A stretch of DNA of 28,663 bases, from positions 1 to 28,663 of the forward strand of contig CAZFAP010000046.1 of NCBI GenBank assembly GCA_964516325.1, read 5' to 3'. The DNA is from CAZFAP01 sp964516325. Its GTDB lineage: Bacteria > Auribacterota > JABMQX01. Position numbers and translations under genes: made by a program. Shown one piece after another: positions 1 through 6,990 of this stretch. Positions within the stretch are counted from its first letter, which is position 1, and each line of letters opens with the position of its first letter. The notes beneath the pieces are model-generated. The model had not been told where the DNA came from. It saw nothing but the letters and a program-made list of their open reading frames with translations, and did not search any database.

Positions 1-1
1 C

Positions 2-664
2 GAAGTCGTTACCGGCTGGAACGACTGCAATCCTCGCTGGGCGAGACCGTATCAGGACGTGAAACAGGAGGACGTGGACTGGGAAGCCTATTTGCTCGAC
101 CTGCCAAAGCGTCCGTTTGACGCAAAGCGTTTTCGGTGCTGGCATCTGTACAGGGAATTCACCGTTGGGACGCCGGGGCTTCTGGGAAGCCACGTGATTG
201 ACATCGCCCACTGGTACATGGACGACTGTTTCCCCAAGAGCTGCGTGGCTCACGGCGGCGTCTATGTTTGGAAAGATGGCAGGGAGCACGCCGATACAAT
301 GGAATGCCTCTGGGAATATCCGAAGGGATTTCTGCTGCGGTATCAGACTCGGCTGGGAAACAATTACCCGATGCCGGAGGCGGCCTTCTATGGAACACGC
401 GGGACTTTCGACACGTCGTCGTGGAAGGCGATCGGCGAAGGCGGCGGCGATGACAAACTGAAGGAGGAAGTCATGGTCAAGGCGAGGGAGAGCGTCGGGC
501 ACGTCGAGAATTGGCTTGAGTGCTTGCGGAGCAGGAAGACACCGAATGCGGACATCCGCTCCGGGTACGCCCATTCGGTCGCGTCCATCATGGCATTTGT
601 GGCGTGGGAGTCCGGCCGACGACAAATCTACGACCCAAAGATGGAAGAGGTTCGAGAAGGATAG
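2..664 (+). CDS. Gfo/Idh/MocA family oxidoreductase, 3' part
   Basis: The reading frame is open from the first complete codon of the window, so the N-terminal NAD(P)-binding Rossmann half lies upstream and only about 220 C-terminal residues are visible. They look like the C-terminal alpha/beta substrate domain of Gfo/Idh/MocA dehydrogenases. A Trp-His-Leu-Tyr segment near base 140 is followed by a GLLGSHVIDIAHWYM stretch, the usual position of the conserved His/Asp helix. A beta-strand-rich part follows and ends in a helix with VENWLECLRSRKTPNADIRSG, very typical of family members from planctomycete-like bacteria. Such enzymes oxidise or reduce sugars and inositols with NAD(P). The substrate cannot be told from this fragment. 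The neighbours are secreted carbohydrate-related proteins, which fits sugar turnover. Family assignment is fairly certain; specificity is unknown. Confidence 0.82.
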   Translation, partial: EVVTGWNDCNPRWARPYQDVKQEDVDWEAYLLDLPKRPFDAKRFRCWHLYREFTVGTPGLLGSHVIDIAHWYMDDCFPKSCVAHGGVYVWKDGREHADTMECLWEYPKGFLLRYQTRLGNNYPMPEAAFYGTRGTFDTSSWKAIGEGGGDDKLKEEVMVKARESVGHVENWLECLRSRKTPNADIRSGYAHSVASIMAFVAWESGRRQIYDPKMEEVREG

Positions 665-680
665 CAGGGCAGGAAGAAGG

Positions 681-777
681 AACCACGGAGAACGCGGAGG
701 ACGCAGAGATGAAGTGCGAAGCTCGGGTGTCCCGATGCCGCTCTTTTCTCTGCGCACTCGGCGATGTCCGCGGTTAA
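681..777. repeat. Intergenic palindromic repeat, copy A
   Basis: The left arm (681-709, beginning AACCACGGAGAACGCGG) is complementary to the right arm (about 749-777, ending CCGCGGTTAA) at about 23 of 29 positions. The arms are separated by about 40 bases. The arm resembles the ACCACAGAGGACACAGAGA-type intergenic repeats seen in many bacterial genomes. It fills most of the spacer before the DUF6807 gene. Related copies lie at 1760-1836, 3321-3391 and 5128-5155. Confidence 0.6.
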
Positions 778-801
778 CCTCCGTGAACGGGAGATGCTGA
801 G

Positions 802-1758
802 ATGAGATTTTGGCTGCTGCTTCTCATATCGCTATGTGCACTTCATTCGTCGCCGAATGTCTTGCCTGCCGCGGAGAAACAGAAACGACCTGCCTTTCGA
901 TTCGAGAACATCGAGCAGAAATATCTGCGACTCTTCGAGGGGGAGAAGCTGGTTCTAACGTACAATTTCGGGATGATTTTGAAGGAAGGCGTGCCGGAAG
1001 ACCGACGGCGGTCGTGCTACATCCATCCCGTTTATGGGCTGGACGGAGAAGTCTTGACGGACGATTTTCCGGCGGACCATCTTCACCATCGCGGGTTGTT
1101 CTGGGCGTGGCCCAGGGTGATTGTCGGAGAGAAACAGTACGATCTATGGTCGCTGAGTGGAGTCGCGCAGAAATTCGAGCGGTGGCTTGGGGAAGAGGCT
1201 CGACCGGAGTCCGCGGCGTTCGGTGCGGAGAACGGATGGTACGTGGGAGACAAGAAGATAATCAGAGAAACCGTGTTGGTGCAGGTCTTCCGGGCGAGCG
1301 AGAAGGGAAGGGCGATTGACATCACGTTGGCGCTTGAAGCGGTGAAAGAGCCGGTGACGATTTCCGGCGACGCACCGGTGAAAGGCTACGGCGGGTTGAG
1401 CTTTCGGTTTGCGCCGAGGGAGGAAACGATTATAACGACGCCCGCGGGAAAGGAGCCGGAGGACAGCAATCTGAAACGCTATCCCTGGGCGGACTTGTCA
1501 GCGAAGTTCGGCGGAAGGAACAGCTCTTCGGGCGCGGCGATTTTCGATGATTCGCGGAATCCTGGATTTCCAAACGGCTGGACGCTGCGGCATTACGGGT
1601 TCACAGGCGTTGCGTTCCCCGGACTCGAGTTGTACACTCTGAAACCAGGAAAGCCGTTGACGCTCCGATACCGGGTCTGGATTCATCGCGGCGGAGCGGA
1701 AGAGGGAGAAGTCGCGGCAGCTTATGCGGGTTACGCATCAAGAATAAAGCCAGAATAG
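802..1758 (+). CDS. Secreted DUF6807 (PmoA-like, PF14100) family protein
   Basis: A 318-residue protein that begins with a clear signal peptide (MRFWLLLLISLCALHSS, then cleavage around LPAAE), so it is exported. The rest is a beta-rich domain with a central HLHHRGLFWAW motif near residues 93-103, the hallmark I associate with the DUF6807 family. That family carries the misleading name PmoA in some databases and is unrelated to the particulate methane monooxygenase subunit. Its biochemical function is not established; genomes of planctomycete-like bacteria often place it beside sugar dehydrogenases and glycoside hydrolases, as here. The ATG is preceded by a purine-rich GGGAG about 9 bases upstream. 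It could be a sugar-binding or mutarotase-like protein, but that is conjecture. Confidence 0.75.
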   Translation: MRFWLLLLISLCALHSSPNVLPAAEKQKRPAFRFENIEQKYLRLFEGEKLVLTYNFGMILKEGVPEDRRRSCYIHPVYGLDGEVLTDDFPADHLHHRGLFWAWPRVIVGEKQYDLWSLSGVAQKFERWLGEEARPESAAFGAENGWYVGDKKIIRETVLVQVFRASEKGRAIDITLALEAVKEPVTISGDAPVKGYGGLSFRFAPREETIITTPAGKEPEDSNLKRYPWADLSAKFGGRNSSSGAAIFDDSRNPGFPNGWTLRHYGFTGVAFPGLELYTLKPGKPLTLRYRVWIHRGGAEEGEVAAAYAGYASRIKPE

Positions 1759-1759
1759 C

Positions 1760-1836
1760 TAACCGCAGAGCACCCAGAGAAAGGACAGGCGCGAGAGGGC
1801 TATCAGACACGTGTTCTCTGGTAGCTCAGCGGTGAA
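1760..1836. repeat. Intergenic palindromic repeat, copy B
   Basis: The left arm ACCGCAGAGCACCCAGAGAA (1762-1781) pairs with the right-hand segment ending in GGTGAA (to 1836) at about 17 of 20 positions. The element fills the spacer between the DUF6807 gene and the isomerase-like gene. Just downstream a second small hairpin (GCTCAG...CTGAGC) runs up to the ribosome binding site GGAGGA at 1850-1855. Confidence 0.5.
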
Positions 1837-1863
1837 ATTCCGCCTGAGCGGAGGACAGATCGA

Positions 1864-3321
1864 ATGGAAAAGAATGGCGAGAAACAGAAGGACGGCTCGT
1901 CGGCGATCGGGCGGAGGGAGTTCCTGCTCTCGTTGCCGGTGATCGGCGTTGGGATCGAAATGGCAACGAACCGGGCGGCGGCAGGGCGTTCGGCTGTGGG
2001 AGAAGGTCTTCCCTCGCTCGGGCCAGGGCATAAGGCTGTGCCAAAGATCAAAGCAGTTTTTGTCCGGAGAAAAGAGGACTACGGATTTTGGTGGCCCGGC
2101 GCCGGCTTCGACGGAGAAGCGGCGCAGAAGGAGTACACGGGCAAGATCATCCAGGCTGCTCGGGAAATTGGAATCAACGTGGTGCTCCAGGGTCAGGTCA
2201 TTCACGACCTCGCGCAGGCAGACGAATTCGCCGCCAGCTTGAGGGAGCAGAATTTCGATGGGGCATTGGTCGTGCTGCTCGACCGGCAGAAACATGCCTG
2301 GCCCACCGCGCAGAAGGTTTCTGAGACCGGCGTTTCTTCGATCATCTTCGCTCCCGTGGGAGCCGCATTCACAACAAATGTGAAACCGCTGGCAAGGAAA
2401 CCCGGTGTGTTCGTGGTCTCGTCCCTGGATTTCGAGGCGGTGAGGTACGGGCTGAAAATGATTAAGGCGGCGAAGCAGATGCGGGAGAGCCGCCTGGTGG
2501 TGCTTCAGGGTGAGGAGGAAAAGGAGTCGGAGGTTGAGAACTTCGGGACGAAGTTGAGGACGCTCCCCGTTCAAACCTTTGTCAAGCTCTACGCCGAGAC
2601 GCCTGTGACAAACGACGTGAAGAAGATTGCCAGGTACTACACGAGCCAGGCGAAAAAGGTCGTTGAGCCCTCCGCGGAAGACGTTGTGAACGCGGCAAAG
2701 ACGTACATCGTCGCTCGCAAAGTCCTCGAGAACGAAAATGCGGACGCTATCACGATGGATTGTTTGGGGCCGGCGAGCAGCGGGCAGATTCCCGTCCCGT
2801 GCCTGGCGTGGGCGAAGCTGAACGACGAGGGTATTCCCGCCGGGTGCGAGGCGGACCTGTATCCGACGCTGACATTGATGCTGGTGAGGTATCTCTTCGA
2901 GAAACCGGGCTTCCAACAAGACCCTGTTCCGGAGACGGTCCAAAACGCCCTGATCGGGTCGCATTGCGTTTGCCCGACGAAACTGGACGGTTTTTCCAAG
3001 CCGCCAGCCGCCTTCAATCTACGGTCGCACCACTCGGACACCGGCGTAACGGTCTGCCCGATCTGGCGAAAGGCCCAGCGAGTCACGATCGCGCAGTTCC
3101 TCAGTCCGAAAGAAATGCTGGTGGCGTCGGCGGCGGTCCTCGACAACGTGTCGGTCCCTCCGGCAGGTGGCTGCCGCACAGCCGTTACAGTCGCCGTGGA
3201 TGGCGTTCGCGACGTAACCCAGTTCCCCGGCTTCCATCAGATATTCTTCTACGGAGACCATGCACGGGACCTGAGAAGCTATTGCCAGATGTTCGGCATG
3301 GCCGTGGTCGAGCTCTCGTGA
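1864..3321 (+). CDS. Tat-exported L-fucose isomerase-like protein
   Basis: A 485-residue protein. Residues 17-35 form a twin-arginine signal (GRREFLLSLPVIGVG), so the folded protein is predicted to cross the inner membrane by the Tat route. The mature part has an N-terminal alpha/beta domain with a segment around DFEAVRYGLKMIKAAKQMRESRLVVLQG. The C-terminal part contains CLGPASSGQIPVPCLAWAKLNDEGIPAGCEAD and SHCVCPTKLDG. This layout resembles L-fucose/L-arabinose isomerase-like proteins (COG2407 type), in which the conserved Asp/Glu/His bind a divalent metal. Export is odd for an isomerase but is common among relatives in planctomycete-like bacteria, so the true role may not be sugar isomerisation. 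The start is supported by GGAGGA eight bases upstream. Family moderately sure, activity unknown. Confidence 0.68.
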   Translation: MEKNGEKQKDGSSAIGRREFLLSLPVIGVGIEMATNRAAAGRSAVGEGLPSLGPGHKAVPKIKAVFVRRKEDYGFWWPGAGFDGEAAQKEYTGKIIQAAREIGINVVLQGQVIHDLAQADEFAASLREQNFDGALVVLLDRQKHAWPTAQKVSETGVSSIIFAPVGAAFTTNVKPLARKPGVFVVSSLDFEAVRYGLKMIKAAKQMRESRLVVLQGEEEKESEVENFGTKLRTLPVQTFVKLYAETPVTNDVKKIARYYTSQAKKVVEPSAEDVVNAAKTYIVARKVLENENADAITMDCLGPASSGQIPVPCLAWAKLNDEGIPAGCEADLYPTLTLMLVRYLFEKPGFQQDPVPETVQNALIGSHCVCPTKLDGFSKPPAAFNLRSHHSDTGVTVCPIWRKAQRVTIAQFLSPKEMLVASAAVLDNVSVPPAGGCRTAVTVAVDGVRDVTQFPGFHQIFFYGDHARDLRSYCQMFGMAVVELS

Positions 3322-3391
3322 ACCATAGACAATGCGGAGAGCGCGCAGAAACACACTCTTTCTCTGCGGACTCTGGGCTGTCAGCGGTGAA
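3321..3391. repeat. Intergenic palindromic repeat, copy C
   Basis: It starts AACCATAGACAATGCGGAG at the stop codon of the isomerase-like gene and ends with TCTCTGCGGACTCTGGG...CAGCGGTGAA. The arms pair imperfectly, with gaps. The right arm closely resembles those of copies A and B. It occupies nearly the whole spacer and ends just before the ribosome binding site of the xylanase gene. Confidence 0.5.
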
Positions 3392-3406
3392 TCAGGGAGG
3401 TGGGAG

Positions 3407-5056
3407 ATGGCAAGGAAATTGAGCCGAAGGGAGTTCCTTACGCGAGCTGGATATGCAGCGGGAACGTTGGCCGGCGCTCGGGTGCTGGTTGCTTCGGGCG
3501 AAGGCCCCGTGCCCTCTCTGGAAAAGGCTGAAGTTCCCGCGGTCCACGCCGGGAGCGATGTGAAACCGATGCTTCGGGTCAAGATGCTCGGCGGAGATGG
3601 AAAGCCAATGCCGGAAGGGAGGCTCCAGACGCTCTATTCCGCGGACCTGCACTTCGAGCCGATCCGGAGGCGCAGCAAGATTCTCGATGACGGAACCGTG
3701 GAAATGGAGATTCCAAAGGGACCGACAGCGCTGCACGCGAAGATGGAAATTCCGGGGTTTGGCGATGCATGGGTGATTGCCGATAACAAAGGAGAAGGAT
3801 ACAGGCAAAGCTCGACGGTTCTCGATTTCGTCAGGGAAGCGGCGGAAAGTCGGCTCGCGGATGTGGAGAGGCTTCGCAAATCCCATCCGCAGGCACGCCT
3901 CTCGCCGGAATGCCGAGGGTACGAAGACGCTGCAAGGGAATTCCTCGAACTCGCGATGAAGCCGGGGCGATCGCAGGCGGCGAGATGGAATCTGACAGCG
4001 CTTTCTCATGCGCTCTGGGCGGGGGAGCTGGCGATCGTCGAGGTCTCGCGCCACGTTATCGCCAGCCGACCCATGCGAGAAGGCTATCTCTTCGGCTGCA
4101 ACGCCTTTGCCTATCGCGGTGACACACCCTACGCTCAGTATTTCCGGCAGGTTCTCAACTTCGGAACCCTGCCCTTCTACCTCCGCCGACTTGAGCCCGA
4201 GGAAGGAAAGCCCGACTACAACCGCATAGACCAGATTCTCGAGTGGTGTGAGAAGGTTAAAATCAAGCCGAAGGGGCACCCGCTGTGGTGGGGGCACGAA
4301 GCGGGAATACCGGATTGGCTGAAGGGCGCCGATTGGGACGCAGCGCAGAAGCATTGTGCGCGAGTAGTCGCGAGAAGCGTCGAGCGATACCGCGGCAGAA
4401 TTCAAATCTGGGACATCATCAACGAAGCGCACGACTGGGCGAACGGTTTGAACCTGACCCAGGAGCAGGAGGTCGAGATTACTCGCATCTGCGCGGATGC
4501 GGCTCGCTCAAAGAATCCGGACGCAAAGCTCATCGTGAACAATTGCTGCCCCTTCGGGGAGAACGCGGCCGCGGGGCACGTGCACCTGGGTCCCGTCTAT
4601 GAAAAGGTCTTCACGCCGCTTTCGTACCTCGACGCGGTGATGGAGGCGAAGGTGGATTTCGACATCGTCGGGGTGCAGATTTATTTCCCTGCGAGGGACA
4701 TGCTTTCGATTAGCAAGCTGCTCGACGAGTATGCGCGATTTGGCAAGCCCGTCAATATCACGGAACTCGGCGTGCGGACGGGTCCCGCCTCCCGTCGGGG
4801 TGAGAGCGCCGGGCCGCCCGCGATGGAGTGGCATATGCCGTGGTGTGAAAAGGTGCAGGCGGATTGGGTGGAATGGTTCTACACGATGTGCTATGCCAGA
4901 CAGGAAATCGCAGCCATCACATGGTGGGACTTCAAGGACCCGGCTTTTATTCCCACCGGCGGCTTTCTGCGAGAGGACGAGACGCCCAAAGAGAGCTTCT
5001 TCCGGCTGAAAGCGCTGGAGCGGTCCTGGGAATTCGATTTTCCGGCGCAGAAGTGA
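3407..5056 (+). CDS. Tat-exported GH10 endo-xylanase-like glycoside hydrolase
   Basis: A 549-residue protein starting at ATG 3407, chosen because GGGAGGTGGGAG lies directly upstream and the N-terminus then becomes a classical Tat signal (SRREFLTRAGYAAGTLAG). Residues of about 45-130 form a beta-rich accessory domain. The region from about 220 is a GH10-type TIM barrel. The putative acid/base is Glu340 in IWDIINEAH and the putative nucleophile is Glu453 in VNITELG, both at the places expected for GH10 retaining endo-1,4-beta-xylanases. Trp residues in HPLWWGHEAG and TWWDFKDPAF line the usual active-site cleft. The enzyme would hydrolyse xylan or a related beta-1,4-glycan in the periplasm or outside the cell, feeding the neighbouring sugar genes. 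The GH10 call is strong; the substrate is inferred from the family. Confidence 0.88.
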   Translation: MARKLSRREFLTRAGYAAGTLAGARVLVASGEGPVPSLEKAEVPAVHAGSDVKPMLRVKMLGGDGKPMPEGRLQTLYSADLHFEPIRRRSKILDDGTVEMEIPKGPTALHAKMEIPGFGDAWVIADNKGEGYRQSSTVLDFVREAAESRLADVERLRKSHPQARLSPECRGYEDAAREFLELAMKPGRSQAARWNLTALSHALWAGELAIVEVSRHVIASRPMREGYLFGCNAFAYRGDTPYAQYFRQVLNFGTLPFYLRRLEPEEGKPDYNRIDQILEWCEKVKIKPKGHPLWWGHEAGIPDWLKGADWDAAQKHCARVVARSVERYRGRIQIWDIINEAHDWANGLNLTQEQEVEITRICADAARSKNPDAKLIVNNCCPFGENAAAGHVHLGPVYEKVFTPLSYLDAVMEAKVDFDIVGVQIYFPARDMLSISKLLDEYARFGKPVNITELGVRTGPASRRGESAGPPAMEWHMPWCEKVQADWVEWFYTMCYARQEIAAITWWDFKDPAFIPTGGFLREDETPKESFFRLKALERSWEFDFPAQK

Positions 5057-5127
5057 AGCGGTGCCCTCGACGAGGGTTCACCCATTGCGGCCGAAGGCGG
5101 CGGTCGCCAGCTCTCACCCGGAGACGG

Positions 5128-5155
5128 AACCACAGAGGACGTAGAGACGTCAGAG
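5128..5155. repeat. Intergenic repeat, half copy D
   Basis: The sequence AACCACAGAGGACGTAGAG, continuing to 5155, matches the left arm of copies A-C and is the closest of the four to the usual ACCACAGAGGAC form. I could not find a matching right arm within the next 150 bases, so it looks like a decayed half element. Confidence 0.5.
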
Positions 5156-5201
5156 ATGATAGCGGACAGGGACTGCAGAAGGTGCGCTTCCGCATGACAA
5201 A

Positions 5202-5295
5202 GCGGGAGCTGCGCGCTCCCGCACTCCATATTTGGGCATCCCTCTGGAGTGCTGAAGCGAAGCTTCAGCTTTCATCCCCGGGAGCGGAGCTCCCG
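5202..5295. repeat. Cluster of three tight hairpins
   Basis: Three perfect stem-loops lie within 94 bases: GCGGGAGC-TGCGC-GCTCCCGC (5202-5222), GCTGAAGC-GAA-GCTTCAGC (5251-5269) and CGGGAGC-GGA-GCTCCCG (5279-5295). The first and third share the core GGGAGC/GCTCCC. None is followed by a T run, so they look more like REP-type extragenic palindromes than terminators. Confidence 0.65.
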
Positions 5296-5534
5296 TGCCC
5301 GACAATCCGATTCGTCTTCTCGAAATCTTCTCCGCTGTGTTTGCCCCGGAAGTCAATGGCACGCAATCAAGATTCTCACGGTCTCCGGGTGAACGAAGCT
5401 CATGAGCGACTGCGGAGAATACCGCCGGCATGCCATGACCGCTGCTTCCGATCCCCAAACGCCTTCAAAATGCAACCCCGAACGCCCACCGGGCGTCCAA
5501 TAGGTGTGAAAGATGCGTCAAAGCCCAAAATCCG

Positions 5535-5566
5535 TTGACAACTTGGCGGCACAAAGGCAATATCAT
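5535..5566 (+). promoter_or_regulatory. Candidate sigma70-type promoter for the exbB-like operon
   Basis: A perfect -35 hexamer TTGACA (5535-5540) is followed by TATCAT (5561-5566). The 20-base spacer is longer than ideal; CAATAT (5558-5563) would give 17 bases but fits the -10 consensus poorly. It lies 45-75 bases upstream of the exbB-like start, in the only sizeable spacer before that operon. Confidence 0.4.
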
Positions 5567-5610
5567 TAGAAGCTGTCCGGACACAACACTGCACAATTCA
5601 CGGGAACCGC

Positions 5611-6504
5611 ATGGGGGCTGTCATGTCAGAAAAAGTCCGCTTGCTCAGAGCTGGCAGCATCGTTATCGGTTTGCTGTTCTTCGCAGTTGCGCTTTACCGA
5701 GTCATACTCCCGGTCGTTGGCGAGAGCCCGCCCGGCGAAACCACTACCGCGCCAAAACCGGCGACGGCGGCTTCCGAGTCCGCTGGCGTCAGGGCTAAGA
5801 CCGAGCCGGAAGCGGAGACCCCGCAAGCAGAACGGGGGCTGACCCTCTGGACGATCATTCGGCTCGGCGGCCCCTTGATGTGGCCTCTGTTCGCGCTTTC
5901 CTTTGCGTTCGTGGCTTTCGTCACGTATTACCTGCTGGCGTTCAGTCCGGGGAATATCATGCCGCCGACATTCCTGAGGCGACTTCAACAGATCATCCAG
6001 GACCGAAGGATAGACGAGGCGAAAATCTTCTGCGCCCAGAACAAGAACATCGCCTCGCACATCATTCGCAGCGGCCTCGAAGCTCTCCCCAAAGGGCGAC
6101 AAGCTGTGGTTGAGGCTATGAACAGCGAAGGAAGCCGAAGGGGCGGCGCGCTTTGGCTGAAGATTAGCTTCCTTTCCGACATTGCGGTCGTTTCTCCCAT
6201 GGTTGGGCTTCTGGGCACCGTCGTCGGGATGTTTCAGGCGTTCATGAGCGTCTCCGGTACCGTCGCTAAGGGAGGAGCGCTCACGGTTGGCAAAGTCGGC
6301 GGGGCGACGGTGGGGGCGATCAACCCGGCTGCCCTTACCAGCGGCGTGGCTCAGGCCGTGATTACCACGATTGCCGGTCTGATGATTGCCATTCCGGCGA
6401 CCCTCGCCTACTCGTACTTCAGGGCGGTGGTTCAGAAAATCATCGTCAATCTCGAAGCGGTCTGCTCCAGATACTCGGAAATCATTGCGGAGGCGAAAAA
6501 ATGA
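5611..6504 (+). CDS. MotA/TolQ/ExbB-family proton channel protein
   Basis: A 297-residue inner-membrane protein (or 293 if the ATG at 5623 is used). Residues 15-36 form an extra N-terminal hydrophobic segment and 38-75 a Pro/Ala/Glu-rich linker. The ExbB/TolQ core follows, with membrane helices at about 84-110, 185-212 and 243-270. Thr203 in VGLLGTVVGM and Thr252/Thr253 in the last helix match the channel-lining threonines of ExbB/TolQ. The position of the ExbB Glu176 equivalent (GIAEAL in E. coli) reads GVAQAV here, so it is Gln248. The loop between the last two helices (about 214-243) is Gly/Val-rich and longer than in ExbB. With the ExbD-like partner next door it should form a proton-driven motor. 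Family assignment is strong; the driven process depends on the neighbours. Confidence 0.9.
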   Translation: MGAVMSEKVRLLRAGSIVIGLLFFAVALYRVILPVVGESPPGETTTAPKPATAASESAGVRAKTEPEAETPQAERGLTLWTIIRLGGPLMWPLFALSFAFVAFVTYYLLAFSPGNIMPPTFLRRLQQIIQDRRIDEAKIFCAQNKNIASHIIRSGLEALPKGRQAVVEAMNSEGSRRGGALWLKISFLSDIAVVSPMVGLLGTVVGMFQAFMSVSGTVAKGGALTVGKVGGATVGAINPAALTSGVAQAVITTIAGLMIAIPATLAYSYFRAVVQKIIVNLEAVCSRYSEIIAEAKK

Positions 6505-6926
6505 ATTTCGGCGCCAAAATCGGTGAGCAGAAACACGGTTTCCCGTTGACCTCCCTGATTGACCTTATGTTTATCACGCTGATTTATTTCATGGCGGCTT
6601 CGCTCTACGCGCAGTTCGAGTCCGAGCTAAACGTTCAGGTGCCCGTCTCATCGGCGGCTACCCCCATCGAAAGAGAGCCTACCGAAATCATTGTTAACGT
6701 GACGAAAGACGGCAAATTCATCATCAATCAAGTCGAGAGGTCCATGGCAGAGATTGACGATATGCTTCAGCGAATTTCGCAGTTCGGCGGCGCGCATATC
6801 ATCATCCGAGGCGACCAGGAGACCTCCTGGCGGGACATTTTCAAGGTTTTGGACTCCTGCAAAAAAGCCGACATCTGGAACGTCTCCTTCGCCGCCATGA
6901 AGATCGAGGCAACCGGCGGTCAATAG
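6501..6926 (+). CDS. ExbD/TolR-family biopolymer transport protein
   Basis: A 141-residue protein whose ATG overlaps the stop of the exbB-like gene (ATGA), implying coupled translation and a fixed partnership. It has a short cytoplasmic N-terminus, one membrane helix at residues 16-38 with the key Asp21 (PLTSLIDLMFITLIYF), then a periplasmic domain of about 100 residues. The Asp corresponds to the essential proton-carrying Asp of ExbD/TolR. The periplasmic part shows the family strand pattern (EIIVNVTKDGKFIIN; HIIIRGDQETSWRDIFKVLDSCKKADIWNVSFAA). It is predicted to dimerise inside the ExbB-type pentamer and to contact the energy transducer, likely the VWA protein two genes downstream. Length is normal for the family. 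Confidence 0.92.
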   Translation: MNFGAKIGEQKHGFPLTSLIDLMFITLIYFMAASLYAQFESELNVQVPVSSAATPIEREPTEIIVNVTKDGKFIINQVERSMAEIDDMLQRISQFGGAHIIIRGDQETSWRDIFKVLDSCKKADIWNVSFAAMKIEATGGQ

Positions 6927-6990
6927 AGCCGGCAAGTGCTCGACCCGTAGCCCCCACTTTTGTCGCGAGGAGAGAGGCCTTCGCACGGCG

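Larger units (their letters stand above)
5057..5610. other. Gene-free spacer between xylanase and exbB-like gene
   Basis: No convincing gene lies here; the frames that stay open overlap the xylanase and lack family resemblance. From left to right it holds a small hairpin just after the stop (CCCTC-GAC-GAGGG, 5064-5076, without a T run), a half copy of the intergenic repeat family (5128-5155), three compact hairpins (5202-5295), and a candidate promoter just before the next operon (5535-5566). It separates the carbohydrate genes from the envelope operon and probably contains both the end of one transcript and the start of the next. Confidence 0.6.

Noticed and set aside
802..1758. Reading the DUF6807 gene as a methane monooxygenase subunit because of the family name PmoA
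   Set aside because: The protein has a signal peptide and one soluble beta-rich domain, not the multi-helix membrane structure of particulate methane monooxygenase.
1811..1850. tRNA-like GGTAGCTCAGCGGT segment
   Set aside because: It resembles a tRNA D-arm, but there is no anticodon arm, T-loop (GGTTCGAATCC-like) or acceptor stem; it is better explained as the right arm of the intergenic repeat.
1759..2964. 401-codon open frame on the - strand opposite the isomerase-like gene
   Set aside because: Shadow; the + strand frame has a Tat signal, a ribosome binding site and family motifs.
4864..5538. 224-codon + strand frame overlapping the xylanase end and the following spacer
   Set aside because: Arg/Ser-rich translation without similarity; it overlaps a certain gene and runs through the hairpin cluster.
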